Assembly: GCA_039545315.1 (NCBI GenBank)
Contig: BCIM01000008.1
Location: 248,001-312,000 of the forward strand
Source of the DNA: Kondoa malvinella
Taxonomy: Eukaryota; Basidiomycota; Agaricostilbomycetes; Agaricostilbales; Kondoaceae
DNA length: 64,000 nucleotides
Direction of reading: 5' to 3'
Positions within the stretch are counted from its first letter, which is position 1; each line of letters begins with the position of its first letter. The notes beneath the pieces are model-generated. The model was not told where the DNA came from and did no database searches. It saw only the letters and a list, made by a program, of their open reading frames with translations. Of the stretch, positions 22,266 to 34,240 are shown piece by piece. Position numbers and translations under genes: made by a program.

Positions 22266-23084
22266 CTAATCCCGACGAGCTCCAGGTGGTCGTCTGTCCC
22301 TTCTTTGGGTTGACTCGACTTGAGGGGTAGCAACGTTGACTGGGAGTGAGTCGAAGCCAAGCGAACGGAGCATCTCCTTTGTAGCTGGGTCGACGTCGAT
22401 GGGTGCACCTTGGGTGTCGAGGCTGTTGTAATTCAAGCAAGAGGTCAGCTCGCAAAAAGCAGACGATAGAAGGGAACCGACGCAGAGACTTCTGGGACGT
22501 AAGAGTCCTTACGTTCTCTCTCCTCTTCCTGGAGCTTGAAGGAAATACCACGGACTGGTCCTTTTTGAATACGCTTCATCAAGTGGGTGGTGAAACCAGC
22601 AATCTTGTTACGAAGACGCCTGCACACTATCTTAGCGCTTGTCATGTCTGAACTTCCTTATAAGCGTACTTGGAGCCGATGATGGCAACTTCATCCATGA
22701 TAGCCTTGTTGGTGTGCTGCAAAGCGAGTCAGTATTGCAAGTGCATAGCAACGACAGAGACTCACGAAATCAACAGTCAGACGGGGGTAGTAGTGCTCAA
22801 TGGCAGCTCGGGAAGCCCTCTTGACTGTCTTCGTACGTACGCGACCCTGTTGACAGCAAACGCATTTTCATGAGTCTCTTGTTCTTTCAATTGAGCAGAT
22901 CTTGTTAAGGGAAGCGAGTCATGGGTATATCTGATGCAGCAGAGCATGCACAGCAATGTTGCGAGCTGATTGGGGTATCACAGCAGAAACGGCCTTGATT
23001 ATAGCTCTTCCGCTTCAAAAGTCTTGGAATCGTACACAGGGTATCTCTTCGTAACAGGCGTGTAGAGGAGCGTAAACCTACCAT
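22266..23084 (-). CDS. RPS17: 40S ribosomal protein eS17 (RPS17)
   Basis: A small-subunit ribosomal protein. Exon 1 is only the ATG (23084-23082). A 235-nt intron follows, then [92 protein letters not shown] and a final exon ending [17 protein letters not shown] before a TAG at 22268-22266. This is eS17 throughout and of normal length. The first intron is over four times longer than most introns here, as is common for ribosomal protein genes. A 34-nt intron after YAYKE is the shortest I needed; its acceptor may be off by a few bases. It is transcribed divergently from RPS22. Confidence 0.95.
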
Positions 23085-23421
23085 GATGAAGTTCTTAGCT
23101 CAAAGAGGGGGAATGGAGACAGAGGCCATAGAATCGGTCTTGTGGAAAAGTGAGATGCACTTGTGGGTCAACACGTGACCATTTTTATGCATCCGTGCAA
23201 GCAAGCTATAGGTCTTAATAGGCTGAGGAACGTACTGATGCATCAAATACATTTTATACAGCCTCTATCGTCTTCTGCTGGGCAGATCTGAGCTGTATGA
23301 GCGAGCGGCCCAAGTTTGATAGACTTGCAACTTTTTTCAACTTGTCTTTCTCAACCTTCCACCTCGAGTACCCTTTTTGCTGTTCCCTAAGCACACCCAT
23401 ACCCAAAAGACATAGCCCAAT
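23085..23421. promoter_or_regulatory. Divergent promoter of RPS17 and RPS22
   Basis: The 337 bases between the two ribosomal protein start codons must serve both genes. No other reading frame is convincing here. CT-rich segments near 23340-23370 resemble pyrimidine tracts often found upstream of ribosomal protein genes. I cannot name a specific factor site. Confidence 0.6.
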
Positions 23422-24086
23422 ATGGTCAGAACTTCCGTACGTTCCTTATGCGCCCATCATTGCAAATGCTCATCTTTGCACGCAGGTCCTCAACGACGTA
23501 TGCTATCCAAGCCACACCCTTGCAGTCTCATATACTGATTGCAAGGAATGGTGCTTCAGTGCTTGAACAACATCCTCAACGCTGAGAAAGCTGGCAAACG
23601 TCAAGTCTTGATTCGCCCTTCCTCAAAAGTCATTATCCGTTTCTTGACTGTCTGCCAGAAGCACGGTAGGCTCGATTCGCTCTTAGTTGTATGATCGATT
23701 CCGAACTCTTCCGCTCTATAGGTTACATCAACGAGTTTGAAGAGATTGATGACCACCGCTCTGGCAAAGTTGTCGTCCAGCTCAACGGTCGCATCAACAA
23801 GTGCGGTGTCGTCTCTCCAAGATTCGATGTTCAGCTAGGAGACATTGAGAACTGGGTCAACCAGGTCAGTCTCGTCCATCTTTCTGATCTGTGGTCAGTT
23901 ATTCACGACCGTGATTGACAGCTTCTCCCTGCTCGTTCATTCGGTTACATCATCCTCACTACCTCTTCCGGTATCATGGACCACGAAGAAGCGAGAAGGA
24001 AGCACGTCGGTGGAAAAGTCCTCGGTTCGTTCTTCCCTACTCCTCATTCCAATCAAGCTAACTGTGTTACAGGCTTCGTCTACTGA
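23422..24086 (+). CDS. RPS22: 40S ribosomal protein uS8 (RPS22/RPS15A)
   Basis: A small-subunit ribosomal protein that binds the central domain of 18S rRNA. Six exons give [120 protein letters not shown] and FVY, the invariant uS8 end. Length is about 130 residues as expected. Introns are 46-62 nt, and the first falls after codon 5. It is divergent from RPS17. Confidence 0.96.
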
Positions 24087-24834
24087 AAAGGATACTACTC
24101 GTATCTACACTCGTTCCACATCCACCATATGGGCGAGCAACCAGAACGCTTGTGAACCTCTTGACGCTGGTGGAAGTTATCAAGCGGATAAAGTATAGCG
24201 TACCTGGTTGTTTTATCTTTCTTTGCAAAGGTATAGCTGAGCATCTGGGTTGGAATGAGATCCTATTAGACAAAGTCGCTCACTCCTCTCAGCGATCTCT
24301 CCTGTCCTCCTCACAACCTGCCGTCTTTCGCAGCACCTGCCCGCTGTCTGCCCGCCTCATATTGTCTTTCTGCTGCCGCCTTTGTATGCTCTCGGCAGTG
24401 TGTGCCGTTCACCTTCCGCACTCACATTCGTTGTGATGTCTCCTTGTCTGTATCTCAAAGTCGCCGAGGGACTGCCTCGTGATCACCGGCCGTAGTCGCT
24501 CTGCTCTTCTCAGGAAGATACATCGAGATGCTGGTCTGCTGTAGCGTTCTGCTTTTCGCGTGTTGTTCGGTCTGCGTTCAGTACGCAGTACTTCCCAAAA
24601 GTTCAAGGCTAAGTGCAGGACGTGATAGTCAAACAATCGATGATAGCGAGAGCACTCTCATATCATTATATCATTATTGGATGCACTCATGTATGTTGTG
24701 CTTTCTGCCCAGAGTCGAGTATAATATCCCTATACGTTCAACCATTTTGACCAAACGCTTCTCCGATCCAACAATCAAGCGCGGACTGGAGCGACTGATC
24801 AAACCAGTCAGATGGACCAAACGAGGTCAGGGAA
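24087..24834. other. Intergenic region between RPS22 and the YaaH-family gene
   Basis: About 750 bases between convergent stops. A CT-rich run (24275-24420) is present. Short frames on both strands show no homology that I recognise and no splice logic. Confidence 0.35.
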
Positions 24835-26279
24835 TCACTCACTAGCTGGTGCAGGTGTAACGGTAGAAGTCGCCGGGCCAGTGTTCCTGTTGAATAAGCC
24901 AGTCCCGTTCTTGCGAGCATTGCGCTTGTCCATGCGAGATCGGTGGATACCACCCTCTTCATCGGAAGAGGAAACGGAAGAGACGGAGCCGGATCGACCA
25001 GCTTTGCGACCTGGGCGACGAGTAGTGCGACCTGGACCAAAGTTGGAAGGAGTAGAGCCCATGAAACCAGAGTTGGTGTTGGTAGTGTTTCGGTTGGTCA
25101 AGTTGCTGTTGTGGGTGTTACCAGTCATTCCGGTACCGTGGGTAGAGTTGTGTCCGGCGTGGTCGAAATGGTCATCGCCAGACAAGCCATCGCGATCTTC
25201 AGGTCCGGCGAAACCGTGGTTGCGACCAAAGAGAGGGAGCTTGACTTTTTGACGTTCAGCGGCCAAGAGGGCACTATTGGTCAATGAGTCGGCGCCATAT
25301 TGATGGGGAGAGGGAGACTTACGAGACGATATAGTAGACACCGAGGAGACCAGCAATGATGAGAAGGTAGCCTCCAGCCTTGGACAGAGCAGAGGTAGCA
25401 ATGTTGTCGCGGAAGTCTGCGGCAAGACATGAACTGGATATCCGAAACACCTCAATTGACTTACAGCTGGCGACAATGACCCATAGACCAACGGAAGTCA
25501 AAGTAGTGATGGCTGATCAGAAGATTAGCTTGAACGCTGCTCAATTGGGAGTAAGCATACCAGGGTAGATGAAGTTGCGGCGGGAAGCAATCTAGCAGAA
25601 TGTCAGACCAGATCATGAACTGAATGTTCTCCTCACAAGACCATGAACGAAGATAAAGATTCCGAACCAGATGAGCAGGATACCAAGGGAGCCATCTTGA
25701 GTTCTGAAGTTGTTTTCGGTGCCAGAGAAGAACTGGTTTAAAGATGAGTGATGAAGTTGCTGCGTATGCAAGCGTAGACTGACAGCGAAGTAGCCCATCA
25801 AAGGCAAGTATGCGATACCAATAGCGGCCCAAAGACCAGACAAGACAATCTTTACATAACATGAGTAACAGCTCAGAAGTAACGAGAAGACGCTCACGAA
25901 GGTAGTGTTCCAGAGGGAATCATTGACGATAAAGCATTGAATAGCAGCAAGGAAGAGAGCTGGTGCGCAAAGACCTAGAACGGTAGCGGAGATGAAGGCT
26001 GGGTTGTCGATCGATCTCCAGTTGGCCAAGTATGATCCGTAGACCAGGCAACCGAGCGAGTGAGCGGCGATACCGAGAGGGATAGGGTTGGCAAAGCGTT
26101 TGCGGGCAAAGGAAGGATGGAAGTGCGGAGGAGGGAAAGGAGGAGGCGGGTGGTGAGGGTGAGGTTGGCTATGACCTGGCTTGTCGGTGCTGCAGTGCAC
26201 CAAAGTCAGCGAAACGAACAGATGATGACGGCATCACTTACTAGACACCATTGGTGTTGTTGTGAGTTCCGAAAGACAT
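24835..26279 (-). CDS. GPR1/FUN34/YaaH-family membrane protein (Ady2/Ato-like)
   Basis: A six-span plasma-membrane protein of the acetate/ammonium-export family (Ady2/Ato). Exon 1 encodes MSFGTHNNTNGV; exon 2 has a His/Pro-rich N-terminus, then the family signature FANPIPLGIAAHSLG. Later exons give GLCAPALFLAAIQCF, VLSGLWAAIGIAYLPLMGYF, GSLGILLIWFGIFIFVHGL, ITTLTSVGLWVIVAS and SALSKAGGYLLIIAGLLGVY, matching the family's final KAGG segment. Introns are about 50 nt. Unusually, the last span is followed by a soluble tail of about 150 residues rich in His, Asn, Thr, Gly and Arg, which the compact yeast proteins lack. A GA/CT tract lies upstream (about 26770-26800). Specific substrate is not inferable. 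Confidence 0.85.
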
Positions 26280-27070
26280 GCTGGGAAAGGAGTGTAGAGG
26301 TGTGAGCGAAAACAGCAAAGGTGACGGACGAGGAAAAGAAGCAAAACAGGAAATTTGCGCTTCTTACAATCCACGTCAGAGAAAGAACAAAGCATCGAAG
26401 TTTCATTGGGTAAGAGGGTTCATTTTACTTGGGTGCACGTTCATAAAACAGGTAATACTGCGGAGACGCAGCAGAGGGCGATACAACGCAGGGGTTACAG
26501 CTTCATTAGAGCTCAAATGGGATGAAAACACATCGAAAAGTGACGTACAAGACACGCAGAAGGGTGAAGAACTCTGGGGTTGTACAGCTTTGATGCTTGG
26601 CAAGACAGGGACAGAAGTAGTGAATGTGGCTACGCAGACAAGAGCAGCTGCGCAGACGAATAGTAGGTAGATGACCAGAGCGGGACAGGTAGACGTGGAA
26701 GAATTGAGCCCTACGCGGAAATTGAGCGGACTGAGCACGCATACAAGCCGTTGGGCGTTGCAACGAGTAGGACAGAGAAAGAGAGAGAGGGAGAGAGACG
26801 CTGCTTGTCCTCATGAAGCCCAATTCAGAGGACATTTCGACTTCAAACCATAATCACCAGGTCTCGCAACCTATCGCAGGCAGATGCTGAGCTCAAACGG
26901 CGCATAGGACTGCTGATCTTGGACTGTCTTCAAACCGCCATATCGCTGTCTGAGAGCGACAACCGCGTCTTTGATTGAAACGCGTTCCGCTTCAACGCGT
27001 TGTGTCCTGCGCCAATCGTAACAAGCCGCCTGCTTGGAGCTACGACTGCTGTGTACAGAGCTGTACAAAA
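26280..27070. other. Divergent promoter region of the YaaH-family gene and WAPL
   Basis: About 790 bases separate the two start codons. A purine run AGAGAAAGAGAGAGAGGGAG at about 26775 is the only notable element. Open frames at 26278-26670 (+) and 26403-26738 (-) overlap antisense to one another and show no domain. Confidence 0.4.
26774..26800. repeat. GA-rich simple-sequence tract
   Basis: An interrupted (GA)n run in the promoter region between the YaaH-family gene and WAPL. It resembles the tracts near 10530 and 34150. Confidence 0.5.
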
Positions 27071-29856
27071 ATGTCCTTGATGATCAAGAAACCACTGAAG
27101 GCGACTTATAACAAGAAATCAGCTACCAACGCGGATCCCGAAGCATCAAGGCAAAGTGCTTCACCACGGAGCGAGCACAAGCGCAAGTTTGTTATCGAAG
27201 TGCCAGATCTAGACGATGAAATCCCTCGACTCATGCCTGGCAAACGTCGGCGATTGTCTGCTCAACCCACTCGTCAGTCTGCGGCAGCTCCAGCAGCAGA
27301 TCAGGCGTCGGTCTCTGCATCTACAAGCGCCAATGAACAAGTTCTGTCCACGGTTGATTCGGATCTACTGGCTGTACCAGTCATATCGAATGACCCAGAA
27401 ACAGATTCAGCTGCTGAAGGAAGCCAAAGCAGCAGTCCAAAGAAGGGCAAGATAAAGATGATTGATCGCATGAACGGTCGACCTAGCTCTAGGCGGTCGC
27501 AAACACCAGACGCAAGCAGTTCGTCCAAATACTTACTTATTGTTACTAGTCTGACACACCAATGTCCTGCAGATAACAGCTCTCCTAGCCCGTCCAAGTC
27601 CAATACGCCAACTCCAAGCAGAAACCGTATATCTCGCACAGCTTCTGCCCCAGATCTAGCACTTTCAGGTAAATCAAGCTTGACCAGACAAAACACCGCA
27701 CCTGATCTCCAGCAACCTCTCAAGAGCTCAATATCACCTACGAAACCAGTTATACGACCTCCTATGCCTGGTGTCTCAGGTCAACCGCGAAAAACTTATG
27801 CGCGCTCGAGAAGCTACTTGAAAGAAGTTGTTCAACCTGAAGAGGATATTCTGGCGCCTATACCAGCTTCTTCAGTCAAGACGACAAGTCTAGGAGCAGG
27901 CATGATAAAAGCTAGGCAAAGTTATGCAGAGATGCGGAAAGCGCTAGGTGAAGCAGATGGGAATGATCAAGATGAAGATGGAGAGTCGGAGCAGGATAGT
28001 CAGCTTGGGTTGCTCTCGATATCGAATTTGAGATCACATGGGGAGATGAAGCGGTTTGATGATGAGATGGCGTATTTGCTGGATGGTCTTCGGCCAGAGG
28101 AATCAATAGGGTTGAGAAGAACAAGGTGTGCTCATTCAGCCCAATGATCTAGGATGCTCTGATCTCTTTCAGTGCTGTCGAGATTGTACGCAAGCTTGGA
28201 GAAGCAAACTTTATACGCAAATTGCGGACTGGCAACTACCTCGATTCGCTGTACCAAAACTTTGTAGATGCAGGTGCAGCATCTCAAGATCGCGTGAGTA
28301 ATCCATTTTTCAGGCACTCGCCTAATTGACCTGGTGCAAAGGTCCTTGGCACTTGTCTCGCTTTCTACCTAGCAACTATATTCAAAAATCATCGAGATGC
28401 CGCATTGGTATTGTCAAGCAAACCAGAGTGCTTGTCGACTCTCTCCGATATGCTCCAGCTGGAGTACTGCACACGTGATGTAATGACCGAAACGAAGGGT
28501 CTCGGCAAAGCAGAAAAGACACTTTTGGCTTCCGTGTCGACCCTTATCAAAGCAAGTGCTTTATGGACCAGCCAGGTTACAGCATCAGAGCAGGTACATT
28601 GCAGAAGCCCAGATAATACTTTCATTGACTCGCTCATTAGGTAACACTGCGGCGTCTTGTGTTGTCGACCCTCTCAAGTCTGGCCAGTCAAACTCCCTCT
28701 GCGCGAGTACAGCCGATAGTAGCGCTTGTCACTTCAAAAGCCTTTGCCAGTGTCTGTCGGAGCTGTTTCTCCAGTCTCAAGTCCATGGAAATTCCTCAGG
28801 ATCAAGATGAGCAAGATGTAAGAGCAATTCAACGCTTTCGAAAGTTGCCTAATGACTTTCCAGATTGTTTGGGATGACAAGAGTCTTGACTTTGACGAGA
28901 TAGACGAGTGTCTCCAAATCATAGAAGCATGCACTTCGGCTTCACAACCTCTACCATCCGATATTGCTGTGTCGACACAAGCGAAGCAGCTGACCAACCT
29001 GGTCGTTTCTTGTCATATTACCGCGTGCAGTCAAGACATTCGGCAGGCCTCAGCGGGTAAGCCATCATATGATTCAAGTGATGCATCCTAACCAGTATGA
29101 TAGCGTTCGACTGTACTCTAACGACCTTGCGTGTCCTTATCAATCTCGTCAACCTGAACGAAGAATATACGACCGCTTTTATCGAGGGGACCAACATGCT
29201 CTCGCTGCTCACTCAACTAATCGTCGCATCGGAGAAGCCATCCTCTGCTGAAAAGCAAGTTCAGCCTGACGACATGATCGGCACTTCAGACAGTCTAGAA
29301 GATGGCAAAGTCAAAGTCTCTGCAAGCGTGCTGAAATTCGACCTCTTGTGCCTATCTCTGGCTCTGTTGACGAACCTACTGGAGTCATATAAGGCCGACG
29401 GCTGTCTCAAATTTGCCCAGACTAGTCAGTGCTCGTCTTTGATCCCCAGAGACAAGCTAACAAGTCATACTAGCCTACTCGAAGCTTTGTCCTGGCTCTG
29501 AGAAATGCTTACCCGTGTGTCGATGCTCCGAGCAAGAGTCTTCCATCCATGTTATATCGGCTCTATTCCGCAACCATCTCCCTGCATCTGATCTCGCCCC
29601 TTCGCCAGACGATGCCTTCCTACGCTCGTATACTTGCGTCCTGCTAGGCCTCATCATGATCGACTCGCCCGAACGACAGGCTGCAGTGCTCAAGGACATG
29701 TCAGCAGAGGCAGGCGGCGGACGACAACTTGTGCAGACTTTGAAAGAGTTTGCGCAGATGCATGCTTCTGTCGAGCAAGGAGTCGGCATAGAGACGGACG
29801 CAACGGCATCATCTCTACAGCGGATGATCAATGACTTGGAAAGTGCATTGGTTTAA
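27071..29856 (+). CDS. WAPL cohesin-release factor
   Basis: The protein that opens the SMC3-kleisin gate and removes cohesin from chromatin. The N-terminal half (27071 to about 28125) is disordered and basic/Ser-rich, with KRKFVIEVPDLDDE and SYLKEVVQPEEDI. The second half carries the WAPL domain: RFDDEMAYLLDGLRPEESIG, LRRTSAVEIVRKLGEANFIR, then helical repeats (VLGTCLAFYLATIFKNH, SLALLTNLLESY) to the stop at 29856. The LLDGL...RRTSAVEIVRKL block is the best family marker. About six short introns interrupt the C-terminal half. The start MSLMIKKPLKATYNKK is preferred because the KxTYxxK pattern resembles other WAPL N-termini. It converges with the MFS gene. Confidence 0.86.
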
Positions 29857-29934
29857 CTTGCATCCTCATGATTGTCAAATTACAGCACTCAATACAGCAT
29901 AGAAAGTCTAGTATTCCCTTTCTGCGATGGTTCC

Positions 29935-31771
29935 TCAGGAAGCTTGTTGCCCCTCCTCAGCCCTCCAACCTGGGATTGACTGCCAGTACTGTCCCAGCAT
30001 GGCTATTCCGGAGAATAGAACGGTCGCGAAAAGCCAAATCGCATTGCCGTCAAGCACCTCTGGGTGCTCCTTGCTCCACGCAAAGACATTTCCGGCCAGT
30101 AAGAGGCCGATGGGCAAGCCGCTGAGCATATCATAAGCAATTTAGACAAAGAGGGGTCGACGTACTCACATGTTGGCAACTACTTCAGAGATAGCAGTCA
30201 CTTTGCCCAAGTCTTCTTGCCGCTGCGGTAGGTCTGCCATCAACATACCACATGTGACGCTCGTAAGATTCCACACTATGGCCAAAGATGAGTATGGAGT
30301 CTGATACCGCTAGATACAGCACGTACCGACCCAGATCACCAAGAAAAGAAATAACACGACATAGAAGGCCGGTGAGAAGCCGCTAGCGCTTTTGATCTTC
30401 GCCAAAATCGGTAGAAGAACAGGTAGAGCAATTGGTAGACAGATAAAGCGGCGTAGCATGCGGTCCGAGCCCCATCTTCTGTTGATCTTTGCAAAGAAAG
30501 GCAACTCCAAAGCAGGTATCAAGACGGTTCTTGCCATGAGTAGGCTTGCTGTTTGCGCAGGGAGCAAATTCAGACCGCCGATAGACTCGTCCGCATAAGC
30601 CACGAGCATGACTGCTTGCATGGTGAACCCGTTGATAATCTGCATGGCGGTCCAAAGAAGGAAGAAGAACAGTATGTGTGCCGTCAGAAAGGGTTTACTC
30701 TGAGCAATTTGAGGTTCTGCTTTCAGGTCGTCTTGCGAAGAAAACAGCGGAGAGCGCCCAGAGCTTTCAAGCGTGACCTTTTTGTACCGTGGGTGAGTCT
30801 CTTTCATCTTCCCGACTGCCCAAGGAACAAAAGAAGCCGGAATCAATGCAGCAACGATTGAGGGTAGCGCATAGGGATATTTACTACGCATCCGAACAGC
30901 TCAGCTCCCATGCATTGGTAGATGGATTTGCTTACACTAGCCAAGGTATGGATTGAGCCAGTTTCCAGTGATCAGCAGGTTTGCTCAAGACGCCGCCGAG
31001 AGCTGGACTGCAAGGCGTTTGCTCAGAGACTGCTATGCACCATCTGGTCGGCTTACCCAATTGTTCCGCCGCTAATAGATGATAAAGTAAGCCTACAGAA
31101 AGCCTCAGAAAGAAGTACTCACATCTGCCACCCCAGACTGAAATATGGTATGCTGGCGGCCAAATTTGAAGCTACAGATAGACTCAACAATGAGCAGTAG
31201 TTTCAACTGCTTCCTTACGATGTGAAGACTCGATGAGTAGTACCCGTGCTATGCTCATTTGCCCATTCTGCTCGAATTCAGCCAGTGTCCAGGATACGAT
31301 AAGAAACTCACGAAGAGACCAAGCAGAAAGCGGAACGTAAGCATATGCCATAGTTTGGTAGAAAAGCCAAAGAGCGAGGTAGCCAATGCTGCTGTCATGA
31401 TGGCGACCAGGATAGTTGGCTTTCTTCCGTATCGATCACTTGCGAGTGTCCAGAAGACCACGCCAATGTAGCAGCTGTTTTACATGAGTGATATTCTACG
31501 CTAAATGGAGAGAAGCTCACCCAACACTGGCGCTTGTTTCGACGTATGCAGCTATTGGACCGACAGCACCACCAGCTTCAACTATCCCTAATTCCTCGAT
31601 ATACTGACATATGTATGGAAAGATGACCGTGTACTGAATTGGCATGGATGCTCGCCAGATACAGACGAAAAGCAGCTGTAGTTTATCGATGGGCACTTGC
31701 TTTTTGGCCAGCAGAGGAGCTCTCTCGCTGTCAACCATTTTGACTGCTGATGGTTGCTCCTTATAAGACAT
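29935..31771 (-). CDS. MFS transporter, DHA1-like (ZIFL type)
   Basis: A 12-span major facilitator, probably an exporter of drugs, metals or metabolites at the plasma or vacuolar membrane. The N-terminus has ERAPLLAKKQVPIDKLQLLF, then RASMPIQYTVIFPYICQYIE. The next exon has the loop 2-3 signature ASDRYGRKPTILVAIMTA and FRFLLGLF. A large middle exon (30891-30310) holds a charged central loop and PFLTAHILFFFLLWTAMQII and FAKINRRWGSDRMLRRF. The last exon encodes GNAIWLFATVLFSGIAMLGQ and ends EEGQQAS. The D-x-x-G-R-K/R motif and topology are clear; substrate is not. An in-frame ATG at 31738 (MVDSERA) is an alternative start. Confidence 0.82.
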
Positions 31772-32269
31772 ACAGAAATGCGACTTTGCAAATTACGGTG
31801 CGACTAGCACGGAGCGGAGGAGCGAGAAACGTAAGAGAAGACACGTGCGAGCCTAACTACTGTAAGCCGTCGCAACCTTAACGTGACGAGAATCTTGGCT
31901 GGGAAGCCAAAGGGCAAGGTAAAGAAGCAGAGTATAGCTGGTCTAATATTGGCTGCCAGCGGCCTACGGGAGAGGAGTGATTCCGAAAGAGACAAAGGAG
32001 CATGAATAGAGCCAGAGACGTAAAAATGCTTGAAAACGGCAGGAATGCCCTGATATTCGTGGGCGATAGCTCGTGAGATCATGTATCTTGTTTGCATTCC
32101 AAGCGATGGTATCATGTCGCTGGTACTTTGGCCGATGCTAGTCAACCTCGAGCGACCTTCCAAATGCCTTGAACGACTCGCAGCTGAAGTCGAATCTAGC
32201 ACGAGCATGTACTAGCCGATACTACACGCTATCAACAAACTTGAGGCCTGTCTGAGCTGAACGAGTAAC
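31772..32269. promoter_or_regulatory. Divergent promoter of the MFS gene and TRAPPC13
   Basis: About 500 bases separate the start codons. An uninterrupted 134-codon frame on the minus strand (32208-31804) fills most of it, but it has no motif and would lie across both promoters. I therefore treat the region as regulatory. Confidence 0.4.
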
Positions 32270-33825
32270 ATGGCTCAAGTTCCACCGCATTCGCTCGTTA
32301 TGAAAGTGCTACGACTGCAAAAGAGTCCTGTTGCTATAGAAGAGCATGCCAAACCTTACACTGAAGAGTCGAGTGACTCGTTGCTTCCCTTTTCCAATTA
32401 TCTTGCTCTGCCTACATCTTTCGGAACATGTCATGTTGGAGAGACTTTCTCAGGACTCGTGGTCGCCAATAATGCTTCAGAAGAGCCTGTATTGAATGCA
32501 TCGCTCAAGGTCGAGATGAATACCGCGCAAGGTGTCGTCGAATTGGCTCAAATAGTTCAAGAAGGTCCGCTTGGTCCAGGTGAAACGCTGCAGACCAAAG
32601 TACAGCTGGAGATTAAAGAGATAGGCCAGCGTAGGATACTGTCATCGACATCAATCAGCCGGATCTGATACTGCCTATAGACGCTTTGGTTTGTACGGTC
32701 AGCTATACGGCAAAAGTCTCCGAAGAAACGCCTGTACGATCTTTCCGAAAGAGCTACAAGTTCGTTACCCAAAACCCGCTGTCTGTCAAGACGAAGGTAC
32801 ATCACTCCAGATCACCGCTAGCAAACCTGTCGGAACAGCAAAAAGGCACATCCTACCTCGAAGTCCAGATTGCCAATGTCTCTAAATCTCCCTTGACATT
32901 CTCTCGAATCAAGTTTCTTCCTGTAGAAGGCATGACGTATATCGATTGCAATCCTTATCCCGACTGCTTGGACTTTCTATATCCTTCCGATGTTCGCCAA
33001 ATGCTGTATATCTGCGCTCGTGACAATGCATACGAGAGCGTGTCTGCGAGCATGACAAAGGGCGGCCAGCAAGGGTTAGGCAGACTTGATATAGGATGGC
33101 GAGGAAGCATGGGCGAAATTGGGCGCCTTCAAACTTCCATGCTCGTTGACAACGCTCCGCCCATTCACGCTACCTCCTCTTTCAACATCACTGTAATACA
33201 AGCACCAGCAAAAGTCAAAGTTGGAGATCCGTTCGAAGTGCATTGCCGAGTACGGTATCAACCAACACATCCAGTCTACACTCCAGTCCACTTGCAAGTA
33301 CAGCATCTAGCTCCATCCAGACAATCGACAAGCGAAGAGCTCGCAGCAGCTCTGAACAGTCAACGTCAAGATCCAGGTCGTCTAGCAGGCTCCTTCGACA
33401 GTCCGCGACCTTCTCGTCCTTCTTCTCGCGCCTTGTCAGAACGAAACCCAGCCATGATACCCAGCTCAGCTTTACAATTACTCGGCCCGACTTTTCAATC
33501 CCTTCCACCTATACTTCCATCTCGAATGGCAGAACGGACCTTCTCTCACGGCTCGGTATTGTCAACCGAAACAGATGGCACAACAGAATCAAACGAGCCA
33601 CTGGCAAACATTATCGAAAGAGCTGCTTCTCGATCACACTCAAGAGCGGGAAGTCACGTAGAGGATGAAGAAATAGTGGAAGAAGCGGAGTTCATGTTGG
33701 AGTTTGTTGCGTTGGAAGAAGGGTTGTTGAATGTGCCGGGTGTGAGGTTGTTGCAGTCTGATATGGGAGTGGCTAAGGCTGTTGCGGAGCAGATGGTCTT
33801 GGCGCAAGTTCGGGCAGTTTTGTGA
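32270..33825 (+). CDS. TRAPP complex subunit TRAPPC13 (DUF974)
   Basis: A subunit of the TRAPPII/III Rab-exchange complex acting at the Golgi and in autophagy. Exon 1 reads MAQVPPHSLVMKVLRLQKS, LPTSFGTCHVGETFSGLVVA and NNASEEPVLNASLKVEM. A 48-nt intron (GTAGGAT..TATAG, about 32630-32679) then leads to HALVCTVSYTAKV, KSYKFVTQNPLSVKTKV, YLEVQIANVSKSPLTFSRIK and LVDNAPPIHATSSFNIT. The FGxxxVGE(T)F and NPLxVKTKV blocks are diagnostic of the TRAPPC13 family. A Ser/Arg-rich insert (about 33310-33650) separates the last beta-sandwich strands and is longer than in animal proteins. The protein is about 500 residues. Confidence 0.88.
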
Positions 33826-34240
33826 CAGATCAAGGACAATTTGGATTATGTTATTCCAGCTGCAGGGCAGAGTGCGTGCGTCTGTCATGACCGTGATATT
33901 ATTACAACACTGACAGCTTCTTCAGTCGCTCAACCTGCCGAAAAAGCTCGATTATACGTCTACTGCTCTTCGCATACGAGCAGCAACATGGTGACTGGTA
34001 CTACTATATGTCAGCAGTATGTGCTTCATTCTGTCACATTGGTGGCATGGCTGAACTAAGTGACCAGGTGAACGGATGGGTTCTTGTTCTTTGAGCTAAG
34101 GAAGTAAGCTGAAGTCTGTACGCCTGTTCCAAATCACGCCGGCCGTTGCTCTCTCTCTCTCTCAAAGACCAAATCATGCTGGCTGCTGCTCTCTTGCTTC
34201 CTCGCTCTCTCGCTCAACTTGCTGTCGTCACGGAGGACAC
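33826..34240. other. Intergenic region with CT-rich tract
   Basis: No gene is supported. The plus-strand frame at 33841-34059 has no recognisable motif and probably lies in 3' UTR. Pyrimidine-rich simple sequence at about 34149-34165 and 34200-34215 precedes the next gene. Confidence 0.35.
34149..34216 (+). repeat. CT-rich simple-sequence tract
   Basis: Two (CT)n runs flank a partly duplicated segment (CAAATCATGCTGGCTG at about 34173 resembles CAAATCACGCCGGCCG at about 34131). They sit directly upstream of the next gene and may be promoter or 5' leader sequence. Confidence 0.5.

Noticed and set aside
27523..27572. Intron in the WAPL N-terminal exon (GTCCAA..CTGCAG)
   Set aside because: Splicing it would place a stop codon immediately after the junction, while the unspliced frame is open.
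31804..32208. 134-codon minus-strand open frame between the MFS gene and TRAPPC13
   Set aside because: No motif, no splice context, and it would occupy both divergent promoters.
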